Below are positions 55,568-64,000 of a stretch of DNA of 64,000 bases, in pieces. The stretch's first letter is position 1. Every line of letters starts with the position of its first letter. The stretch is from Escarpia spicata. Lineage: Eukaryota > Annelida > Polychaeta > Sabellida > Siboglinidae. The position numbers and the translations under genes are program-made. The DNA is taken from assembly GCA_963995525.1 (NCBI GenBank), contig OZ023214.1, forward strand, positions 10,158,331 to 10,222,330, read 5' to 3'. The notes under the pieces were generated by a model. That model was not told where the DNA came from and did not search any database. It was given only the letters and a program-made list of their open reading frames with translations.

Positions 55568-58500
55568 GTGGGATGATTCACATAGCACAATGATTACTAT
55601 TTAATAATTGCGTGAACATTACTGCAGAGATGCAAACAGTTAAATAGCATATAGGCGGAAAAGTTAAATAGCATATAGGCAGACAGATGAGTGTGCGACT
55701 GAACAATGTATTGAGTATACGATCCTCGGGTTTTATTCTTAATATTGTGATGTAGGTGGATAGAGTATTATCGCGATTTCTTTTTAAAGTTGTCCTTCTC
55801 AATAGTTAGTGAGTCCACTGCAGGTTACATATGTATACCCCCGTACAGGATAGTATGCTTCTCCTGGAATAGGCACCATGTAGAAGGGACTTACATAGTG
55901 TCTCTTTCGAAATACACATGCAAGATTCAATTTATTTGACCTTGTCTACATACACATTATATACATTAATACATTGGTAATATGAATAATATGTAAGGTC
56001 GGGGAGACTCCCGTTAAGACATATACTGTCGCTAGCACGGGAGCCACCCCACAAATGTAAACACTAACAACATGTACATAGTATGATCAGATTAGTAAAT
56101 TATAATGATTGCTTTAAGGATTACAAATATAGCAATTATGATTCATAATTTAAAAGATATATACGTAGACTGTGTGTACATTTTCTGAATGATAATGTCT
56201 GGTGTATTATTAACTGTCTCAACTACACGATATCTAATGCATTTTTTGGCAAATTCACGTTTGACTCTAGGCACACGCAGATCATTTTGTTTGCGTGTGT
56301 TGTGCTGTGTTGATGAATGTCATAGTTGTGTGTGCAAGGAATAACTTTGAATTATTCAGGTAACTGATTATTAATTAATTTGTAGTAGAAATTTAGTTGC
56401 TGGAGTCTGTAAATGTCATCCAATTTTAGTAATTGAAGTGTTTTATAAACAGGACTTGTGTGAGCATTGTATTTACTTAGGGATATTATTTGCATTTAAT
56501 CAAGCTACAGCTGAAATTAGAAATTCAAAGAGAAGCTATGAAAAAAAATTAGCTAGTAATATAAAACATGACAGTAAGAGTTTTTATGCGTATATTCGAA
56601 GCAAACAGAAAGTTCAGGATAAGGTCGGTCCTCTAGAAGATAGTGCTGGAAATACAATATCAGAGGGATTCTTAATGGCAGAAGACCTGAATGAGTATTT
56701 TAGTTCAGTGTTTACCAGGGAAGATATTAGTTCACTGCCAGTACCAGAGGCTAAGTTCAAGGGGGCAGATTCAGACTATTTAGGACAGTTAGTTGTAACC
56801 TCGGAAATGGTAGCTAAGAAAATAAGGGCTATGAAGGATAATAAATCACCTGGAGTGGACGGGATTCCGCCCAAACTACTATTGGAAATTGTAGAACAAA
56901 TTAGCGCACCGCTTGCAACAGTTTTCAATTTGTCATTAGAAGAGGGAGTGGTTCCTTTAGAATGGAAAGAGGCAAACATTATACCGTTATTTAAAAAAGG
57001 TTCGAGAAACAAGTCAGAGAACTATAGACCAGTGAGTTTAACATCAGTGATTTGCAAATTATTAGAAAGACTAATTAAAGATCACATGGTGGATTTTCTT
57101 GTTAAACATAACTTGATAAACCCATCTCAACATGGGTTTTTAAAAGCGAGGTCATGCTTAACAAATATGTTATGTTTTTTGGAAGACATCACTAGGTGGG
57201 TAGATGAGGGATCACCAGTAGATATCATCTATTTAGATTTTCAAAAAGCTTTCGACAAAGTACCACATCAAAGATTACTCCTTAAGCTAAATGCCCATGG
57301 CATAGGAAATGGTATAATAAACTGGATAGAAAAATGGCTGAATGACAGAAGACAACGTGTAGTAGTTGATGGGGAGGCTTCAAACTGGAAATCGGTATTG
57401 AGTGGGGTACCACAGGGATCAGTACTAGGACCAATATTATTCTTAATATATATCAACGATTTGGACGATGATATAACAAGCAAGGTGTTGAAATTTGCGG
57501 ATGATACAAAAGTGTTTAGAAGGATTAAAAGTGATGGAGACAGACATCATTTACAAGATGATCTTGATAGGTTGATCAAATGGTCTGAAAAGTGGCAAAT
57601 GCTGTTCAATTTTGGGAAATGTAAATGCCTCCACACAGGTCATGGGAATGAAGAGGTAAAATATAAAATGGGGGGTACTGTTCTAAGTACTACTGTAAAA
57701 GAAAAGGACTTAGGGTTAACCATTAGTGCTGATATGAAGGTTTCAGAGCAGTGCGGAATTGCAGCGTCAAAGGGAAATCAAATCCTTGGATTAATTAGGC
57801 GAAATATAGCGTATAAGAAAAAAGAATTAATAGTACCGCTGTACAAAACAATAGTGAGGCCTCATTTAGAATATTGTATACAAGCATGGAGGCCATATCG
57901 CAAGAAGGACATAGATATGCTAGAAAGAGTACAGAGGAGAGCGACTAAAATGATACCAAATCTGAGGGATCTTAGTTACGAAATACGCCTAAAAGAATGT
58001 GGTTTAACAACACTAGAGACCAGGAGATTGAGAGGAGATCACATAGAAGTGTTTAAAATATTGAATGGTTATGAAAATATTGATAGAAACATTTTTTTCT
58101 CAGTTAAGAAAGATAGAAGGACCAGAGGACATGAAGGTACATTAGTAAAGGAGCAGTGTAGATTAGATATAAGAAAGTTCTCATTCTCACAAAGAACTGT
58201 AAATGAATGGAACAGATTATCTCCTGATTGTGTTGGTGCTAGTAGCGTGAATATGTTTAAAAATAAAATCGACACACACCTTAAAAAGGCGGGATACATG
58301 TAGATAAAAAGTATTGGACTCTCGATAAGCCAAAAGGCTTCCTTGTCCAACTGCCATCCAGAGTAATTTTCTGGATGGCAATCTTGTTAAATCTTGTTAA
58401 ATCATTGCTTTTTTCTCTAATTTGAAAATCCAATGTGCCTGTTGACTCTATAAGAGGATACCATAATTAATATGAGGGAGGATAAGGTAATTATACATAA

Positions 58501-61500
58501 TATATAATGTTTGAAGTGGTAAACAGTATTTAAGTTTATTTAGAATTCCTATTGTTTTAGTTATTTTATTTGTTTCTTTGTTTGTGTGACTCTGCCAGTC
58601 TAAATGGTTATTTATGGTAATGCCTAAAAAATTGAAATAATTTACACCTTCAATGTTTGTTCCATCTATTTCTACTTTCTTTTGAGGCATATAAAAATCA
58701 TAAATTTAGTTTTGTGGGTATTTAGTGAAAGTTTAATTGCTTTCAATCCATCGCTAACCTTTGTGAATCCTTTGATAATATTTTCACGTTGCATTTGGCC
58801 TTCTGAAAGTTCAGATGACCTTAGTGTATTAGTAAGGTTAGTGTAATCTGCATATGTTACGAATTTATAAAGGTCACTCGAAAAAGCTATGTCATTGATG
58901 TATATAATAAAGAGGAGTGGTCCTAAAATAGAACCTTGTGGTACGCCATAATAAAGAGGAGTGGTCCTAAAATTGAACCTTGTGGTACGCCATAATAAAG
59001 AGGAGTGGTCCTAAAATTGAACCTTGTGGTACGCCATAATAAAGAGGAGTGGTCCTAAAATTGAACCTTGTGGTACGCCATAATAAAGAGGAGTGGTCCT
59101 AAAATTGAACCTTGTGGTACGCCATAATAAAGAAGAGTGGTCCTAAAATTGAACCTTGTGGTACGCCATAATAAAGAGGAGTGGTCCTAAAATTGAACCT
59201 TGTGGTACGCCATAATAAAGAGGAGTGGTCCTAAAATTGAACCTTGTGGTACGCCAGTGGTGATAACTGTTTCTATTAACATTTTCAGTTTCTACATATT
59301 GTTTACGATTGTACAAATAACTCCTACAAAGATAAAGTACTGTATCATTTAATCCATAGTAATTATAATTTTGTAACAATATATTATGATCAATTGTGTC
59401 AACCGCTTTTGATAAATCAAGGTATACATATTAATTGGTGTAGCCGATTTACCAAACCCTTGTATAATTCTATTCATAATTTCAAGTGTCGCAAATTCAG
59501 TAGAATGTTTCTTTCTAAAACTGTATTGGCTATTATAGTATAACATCTTGGAATGGAAATATTCGTGTATTTGATCAAACATTATCCTAATTTTTGAAAT
59601 AGCTGGCAAGATTGAAATTGGACGATTTTTTTTGTCAAGGTTAGAATTATCACTTTTTTTTAATGGGAATAACTTTATCAATTTTTTATTTGTTTGGAAA
59701 TATATCAGTCATTATGGGTTGATTTATAATTAGGGTGACTGCTTTGCTAATGTCATGTTTGATCAATTTTAATATGTTGGTTGATATACCATCTATTCCG
59801 CAACTTGATTTTGGCGGTAAGCGATCAATTATGCTGACAACACTATCTTCTTCAATTGGTTTAAAACTGAAGGTATGACGTGTTGGGTTTTTCGAATAAT
59901 CCCTGCAGTTGTAGTTAACTTAGAGGCTAGAGTTGGACCAATATTTGTATAAAAAAAAGTAGTTAAATTGATTTGCATTAATGTATTTATCGCTTTCCAT
60001 TTCTGCGTCCGCTTTGAACGAATCTAGAAATGATTCTTTCTTTCGTTTTTTTCTGAATACTTTCTTTAATTAAGCACCACGTCTTATTAATATCATGTTT
60101 ATGTTTTTTTATACTTGACTGATAGTGCATTTGCTTAGCCAGTCGAATCTTTCGTTTAGGAATTATATTATAAGTATGCAAACTAGTTTTGAGTTTACGG
60201 TATTGATCCGTAATTACCAGAGTATGTTTTATTCTTGCATACAATTTATTTCTTAACTTATTTGACCTAATAATGCCCAGAGGCAACATGATGTGAACAA
60301 AATTGCTCAAGTTTCAAAACGGTGGTCGATACCATGATTTGAACCCCGGTTCCTTTGATCGACTGTCCAGCTCTCTAACCGTTCGACTGCCGCAGTAGTT
60401 ATATCCATATCACAGGCGTATACATTTAAATAAAATGTTATATCTTTCCTACTATGGTTATAATTAATACGTTGAATGTTGTAACTACAATAATACAATT
60501 TATAAATACACAATCAAAACACAGCCTGACAAATATTGGTGAAAACAGGACACAATTAAGGTTTAAAAGTAGCAGTGCTATAGTTTATGCGTCAGTAAAA
60601 TAATGTTAATGCAGCAGAAGAACCAACACAGCAGCGTTAACCTGTTTAGGGAGTAAAAGTCTTAAGTGGTTGACAATCTCCTTCTTCAACCTTTGTCCCT
60701 TGCGGGATGGGGGCACTTTGCTTTATCCGTTCCGCACCCCGAGCAGTTATCACAACTAAACGCAATCTTTTGCCATTCTCCCACTCTCTGGGATGTTCAC
60801 AGATGTCCTTGCGATGTCTCACTTTACACTAGCTCTCAGTCTATTTTCGGACTTCCTCTTTTACTTTTACCTCCCTCTTCTTTTCTCCATTCTCTCTTGG
60901 TGAATATGGCTCCTTGCCCGTTCTCTGCATGTGTCCTGTCCATTGTTTCTCAGCTCCCAGCTAATGCCATTTCCATATGTTTCCTCATTCTGATTTCGTA
61001 TCTTAATTCCACCCATCTCCCTTCTGTCCAGTCGTCTAACATTACATATATTCTTTAAGCCAAATTGTTCTTTGCCATCTGGCACCTGTAGCTTCTCGTC
61101 ACACCTCCCTATCAGTGCAGTGAGTGGTCGCATACATTGCAATAACATGGGGTATTTTGCAGACTCTTTGGTGAACACCAGATCTATCTACCTGAAACAT
61201 TACGCGGAAAAGCCAATTCGTCTTCCGGAGAACTGGAAGGTAGTGGAGAACCTCAACGAAGAGACGGTCAAAACGGTAGAAGTGGTTCAGGATCTCGCGC
61301 ATGCCATCAAACAGCTTGTAGAGCTGACTTGGGATTATTCTCACGTTGGACATGGCAAAGATGCCAGAAACTTGAAACACACCTCCATCAATGTCACAAA
61401 AGTGGAGCAGATCGAAAGTACACATCTGTACAAAGAATACGAACATCAGAGGAAGAACTTCTGTGAACGCGCTGCCAAGAAGAGCTTCCCTGAGGTAGCA

Positions 61501-61937
61501 TGTGAAAACGGTGAAAAGGAGATACAGACCTCGGTGCACGGGATTCCTCTGTTGGACAGTCAGCTCATTCCAGAAATCAACGAACATTTCCTTTTCCACG
61601 GTGCGAAAATGGAATTCATTGATGCCATATTGAAGCAGGGAATTGATTTCCGCCTAGCCAACAAAGGCCTGTTTGGCAGTGGAGCCTATTTCTGTGAAAT
61701 GTCCACGAAAGCTGACCAGTACACTGGTAAATAATAGTTAATTAAATATTTCTCTCTCCCAATAATTATTATACTAACGTTATTATCGATGTATTCGTTG
61801 CGTATGTTGTCTGTTTATATATTTATATGCAGTGGCACCGTTTGAAGTTGATTAGTGAATTTGTCAAATGAATATTATATATCATTATATATATACATTT
61901 ATAATATATATATATATATATATCATTATAATATAAA

Positions 61938-61976
<39 letters not shown>

Positions 61977-62418
61977 CCATGCGTGTGTGTGTGCGTGCAT
62001 GGATGGGTGTAATGCGTGGATGTTTGGGTATATTCTGTGTGAGTTGGTCTGTGAGACAGTTGCGAGTGCAGTTTTTATGTCTTGTGCACACAAAAAAAGT
62101 TTATGTATTTTCTACTAAATACCAAATTACCTTCTTTCAGACTCGAAGAATGGCAGAGCAGACGGAGAACATGTTATGTTCCTCACCAAAGTTATTCTGG
62201 GACACAGCTACATCGCGAAGCGGGGAAACAGCAAGATGAAACGACCCCCGTGTGTTCATCACTGCACTGGTAAATGCGAGCACATGAAGAGCGAGTTTTA
62301 CGACTCGGTGATGGGAACTCACAAGGTCGCAGACACAAGGCTTTTGTTCCGTGAATTTATCATCTTTGAAGAAAGGCAATGCTATCCAACTTATGTCATC
62401 ACATATGTGAGGAAATGA
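52674..62418 (+). CDS. Neuralized (NHR) domain fused to a PARP catalytic domain
   Basis: Five exons: 52674-52753, 53166-53433, 55405-55567, 61163-61726 and 62141-62418 (stop TGA). All borders are GT/AG and phases match (2, 0, 1, 1), giving exactly 450 residues. Residues 5-170 form one Neuralized homology repeat: [93 protein letters not shown]. Residues 171-450 are an ADP-ribosyltransferase domain: [74 protein letters not shown], with H316, Y346 and E430 at the catalytic positions. Exon 4's acceptor (ATTTTGCAG) leaves two bases that complete a codon with the G ending exon 3. The start ATG follows an acceptor-like ATTTGTAG, so a 5' UTR exon upstream is likely. NHR domains bind proteins and lipids; the target is unknown. 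No RING or zinc finger precedes it. The main doubt is whether exons 3 and 4 are joined in mRNA. Confidence 0.8.
53700..53805 (-). mobile_element. SINE family 2, degenerate copy
   Basis: Words GGTTGCTCAAAGTGCTGCGC, TGGCAGACCTTTCA and CTCTGGAAAGCATTCAAGTT follow the order of the family 2 body with many changes. It lies in the NHR-PARP second intron, downstream of a TA-rich run (53638-53685). Confidence 0.6.
54540..54636 (+). mobile_element. tRNA-like SINE head or tRNA pseudogene
   Basis: GATCTCGGTAGCTCAATCAG at 54543 looks like a tRNA acceptor/D-arm with an A box, and CCAGTTCAAGCCTGAC about 60 nt later resembles a B box and T arm. The spacing and mismatched stem argue against a working tRNA. 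It lies in the NHR-PARP second intron. Confidence 0.45.
55800..55923 (-). mobile_element. SINE family 1, left half split by LINE B
   Basis: Plus-strand words GAGTCCACTGCAGG, TAGAAGGGAC and AGTGTCTCTTTCGAAA match the body of the SINE at 33990-34310 in the same order and orientation. The match stops at ACACATGCAA, where the LINE B tail begins. The continuation (AGGCAACAT...) is found at 60281. Confidence 0.7.
56496..58404 (+). mobile_element. LINE A: 5'-truncated CR1/L2/Jockey-like element with intact RT frame
   Basis: The open frame 56438-58303 covers 621 codons, but the first 20 or so are LINE B antisense; element sequence starts near [15 protein letters not shown]. Reverse-transcriptase blocks are all present: [57 protein letters not shown] (residues about 264-278), [20 protein letters not shown] and the catalytic FADD (about 353-356), then the thumb and C-terminal RxxRGHE and [12 protein letters not shown] motifs. 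The endonuclease domain is missing, so it cannot move on its own. The 3' UTR has an 11-bp perfect stem with a 7-nt loop (58352-58380) and ends with a duplicated ATCTTGTTAA unit, typical of CR1/L2 tails. The undamaged frame implies a recent insertion. Confidence 0.9.
58352..58380 (+). other. 3'-UTR hairpin of LINE A
   Basis: TGCCATCCAGA (58352-58362) and TCTGGATGGCA (58370-58380) are perfectly complementary around a 7-nt loop, just before the tandem tail. Such a stem is a plausible recognition structure for the element's own reverse transcriptase. Confidence 0.85.
58902..59256. repeat. 44-bp minisatellite made from an RT motif (8 copies)
   Basis: GTACGCCA recurs at 58941, 58985, 59029, 59073, 59117, 59161, 59205 and 59249, always 44 bp apart. 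On the minus strand each unit encodes the [13 protein letters not shown] motif of LINE B. Because 44 is not a multiple of three, the frame rotates from unit to unit. Confidence 0.95.
60281..60400 (-). mobile_element. SINE family 1, right half (tRNA-like head) split by LINE B
   Basis: Minus-strand reading gives a tRNA-like head with CGGTTAGAGAGCTGGAC (A-box side) and GGAACCGGGGTTCAAATC (B box), then a body ending GTTGCCTC. It matches the head of the SINE at 33990-34310 and continues the piece at 55800-55923. Confidence 0.75.
60401..61162 (-). pseudogene. intron with possible LINE C-terminal debris
   Basis: The minus-strand region 60800-61080 conceptually reads [19 protein letters not shown] and LDDWTEGRW in one broken frame, resembling the basic C-terminal tail of non-LTR polyproteins. 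There is no catalytic motif, and the assignment is tentative. The remainder of this stretch, up to the PARP exon acceptor, holds nothing recognisable. Confidence 0.35.
61163..62418 (+). CDS. NHR-PARP exons 4-5: PARP catalytic domain
   Basis: Exon 4 (61163-61726, donor GTAAAT) holds a helical N-terminal part, the VTKVEQIES start of the ART fold, H316 in LFHGAKM and Y346 in [16 protein letters not shown]. Exon 5 (62141-62418, acceptor CTTCTTTCAG) holds the remaining strands and E430 in [11 protein letters not shown] Cys/His-rich insertion [18 protein letters not shown] (about 394-411) sits where tankyrase runs directly from its PP to the DSV-like strand. Glu at the third catalytic position fits H-Y-E type enzymes that can extend poly(ADP-ribose), but chain length cannot be read from sequence. 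Confidence 0.88.
61880..61976. repeat. TA-rich microsatellite
   Basis: Long (TA)n runs in the last NHR-PARP intron, followed by a GTGTGC-rich stretch. Frames rich in Ile and Tyr here are artefacts. Confidence 0.9.
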
Positions 62419-63457
62419 GATGGAACAGATATTAGGCAAGAACGTGTAGACGTTGTGTTGAAATGTGTCTTCTTAAAGAGGTGTGCCGTGTTTGTGCAAA
62501 AATTATTATAGTACCGCATTGCTGGACACAGTGACTTTACTTTGGGTTAATTCAGTTACATGTCCTGTGTGCTTGTGTGTGTGTGTGTGCGTGCGAGCAT
62601 GCGTGTTTGTGCGCGCTTGCATGCATGTGTGCGTATCATAATTATGCATATGATGCGGTTTGATATAAGGTGTGCCTCGTGTCTGCAGACAATTGCAGAG
62701 ATCGTGGAGATGAATATTATCCTTGTCAAAGAACACATTGCCGAGCTAAGAGTTGTCTTAACACGTTACTTATGTGTAGATAGTAGTATATGATTCGCTG
62801 TCTGTTGCACCTTATACACGTGCATCGAACCAGCTTATAGAAGTCAGGTACTTATGCACAATGTAGACAAACGGCACACAGAACACCGGACAAACCCATG
62901 TCACATTTACTGGGTGTTTAGACGTGGTTAGAACCTTTGTAATACCAAAGGGGCATAGCAGAGAATAGCCAATACATCTGCCTGAAACATGTTTTGAGTG
63001 TATCCTCTGTGTTTTGAAAACGTCATTGACTCGTCGTTGTTGCTGCATTTATTTTCACGTTTTTCTTCCAGTGTATTAAAATTCACAGGAAGCCGTCTAG
63101 TGAAATTTCATTGTAGGGCTAGGTATGCATACCTTTCGCTAAAGCTTATTGCAACCGTATTTATTACAGTATAAAGTTGGGGATTTCGCTAGAAAACTTA
63201 CCTTTCATTGTTCTAACTAGATACTGTAAAATCGTCGTTGAAGTGTATCCTGATAAAAATGTCAATAGTAAAACCATGTAAACGATGTTCGTAGACGTAT
63301 ACATGCATGTTTTGTTTGATATTAAACCATTTACATGTAGACTTATGCATTTTACATTATGACCTGACCATGTTGTTGTAATGTGTGAACCACGAGTGAG
63401 TGACTACCGCACTTGTGTAATGTACCTAATATTTTACAAAACTACAGAGAAAATAAA
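62419..63457 (+). promoter_or_regulatory. NHR-PARP 3' untranslated region with poly(A) signal
   Basis: The first convincing AATAAA after the stop is at 63452-63457, followed by a T run, giving a 3' UTR of about 1 kb. A GT/GC-rich alternating stretch lies at 62563-62636. No further coding exon is recognised. Confidence 0.5.
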
Positions 63458-63836
63458 ATGTTTTTTTTACAAAAGTTACACTTAATTTTTACATGATTGT
63501 CCGTGCGTGTTCTAAATCCCAATTATAATGTGTTGTGCGTGCGTGTATATATGCATGCATGCATGCGTGAAAACATTACAGGGAAGAAGGTTGCAAGGTC
63601 AATTATGTTGGCGCAAAAAAAGATATATACGCACCTGTATAACAATACGCTAAGTGCATTACAGCCGTTGGTTCAGATTTCACAGTCACACTCGAAACTA
63701 TTGTTACGTCACGACGTAGCCATTGCATTCAAAATTCGATCGTTTTGGCCTCGTACGATTACGTGATCGACTATGCCACCGCCTCAACTAGTTACAGCTG
63801 TATGCAATTAGCAAAGTAAAGTAAACAAACAATAAA
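63458..63836. other. spacer downstream of the NHR-PARP gene
   Basis: No gene recognised. A GCATGCATGCATGC-type alternating run lies near 63552-63566. Confidence 0.4.
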
Positions 63837-64000
63837 GGTAAGTTCTTATATAGCGCAGTATCCAGTCCTCAGGACTGCTCAAAGCGCTTTACTCACAGGC
63901 AGACCTGTTCAATCGAACACCATCTCGTTTTCTCTGGGAAGCATCCAGCCATGCTGCAATTAATGCGCGAAGACAAAATTTCTACACAGATATCTACCTC
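63837..64000 (-). mobile_element. SINE family 2 copy running off the window
   Basis: Starts with the shared tail AGTTCTTATATAGCGCAGTA and continues through GGACTGCTCAAAGCGCTTTA and GGGAAGCATCCAGCCATGCT, as in the copy at 18366-18685. The tRNA-like head lies beyond position 64000. Confidence 0.9.

Larger units (their letters stand above)
55924..60280 (-). mobile_element. LINE B: decayed minus-strand non-LTR retrotransposon, interrupted by LINE A
   Basis: Minus-strand reading from about 60280 gives [12 protein letters not shown], then reverse-transcriptase palm pieces ([27 protein letters not shown]) and the [14 protein letters not shown] motif, here expanded into a 44-bp minisatellite. YADY follows at 58842-58853 in place of the catalytic YADD, then [31 protein letters not shown] and FKLEKKA. 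After LINE A the same protein resumes at about 56495: [45 protein letters not shown]. The 3' end is an AAATAAATTGAATC-type tail at 55924-55940. It is 5'-truncated, frame-broken and catalytically dead. It lies in the NHR-PARP intron, antisense to that gene. Confidence 0.82.

Noticed and set aside
56438..56500. ATG at 56438 as a true start of the LINE A protein
   Set aside because: The first 20 or so codons are antisense LINE B sequence; the element itself begins near 56496 and is 5'-truncated.

Overview
This is a eukaryotic, metazoan window. Coding DNA is split into short exons with GT/AG borders, introns are AT-rich and often over 1 kb, and the DNA is full of tandem arrays, tRNA-derived SINEs, non-LTR retrotransposons, a Penelope-like remnant and fold-back DNA elements. 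The gene content and repeat style suit a marine invertebrate, perhaps a lophotrochozoan such as a mollusc. That placement is an inference; nothing here fixes the species.

Three host genes are supported. (1) Minus strand, 10659-13025: an intronless gene for a 788-residue secreted leucine-rich-repeat protein. (2) Plus strand, 31154-47302: fourteen exons encoding the PH, Arf-GAP and ankyrin part of an ACAP-type Arf GTPase-activating protein, ending in a true stop codon. The BAR-coding exons expected upstream were not found. (3) Plus strand, 52674-62418: five exons, phase-compatible at every junction, predicting a complete 450-residue protein with an N-terminal Neuralized (NHR) domain and a C-terminal PARP catalytic domain. 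I know of no familiar vertebrate protein with this architecture, so it is the best candidate for something undescribed here.

Layout: 1-9.0 kb is intergenic, with an 80-bp satellite (2961-5172) and a 239-bp fold-back element (7800-8038). 9.05-10.4 kb holds a decayed LINE, and 10.66-13.03 kb the LRR gene. 13-18.7 kb carries mobile-element debris: a fold-back element, an internally deleted mariner, an inverted Penelope-like remnant and a tRNA-headed SINE. 19-29 kb has no recognisable gene. 29.1-30.4 kb is a 33-bp minisatellite. 31.1-48.1 kb is the ACAP gene, whose introns carry a different tandem array almost every time (62, 27, CCCT, about 24, GT, 47, 40 and 83 bp units). The 83-bp array is a duplicated exon end plus its 5' splice site. 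48.1-52 kb is intergenic. 52-63.5 kb is the NHR-PARP gene; its 5.6-kb fourth intron holds a three-level nest in which a SINE is split by a minus-strand LINE, itself split by a plus-strand LINE with an intact reverse-transcriptase frame.

Functionally, the ACAP protein should act on Arf GTPases at endosomal membranes, the LRR protein outside the cell, and the NHR-PARP protein should join a protein-binding module to ADP-ribosyl transfer. Nothing in the sequence links the three into one pathway.
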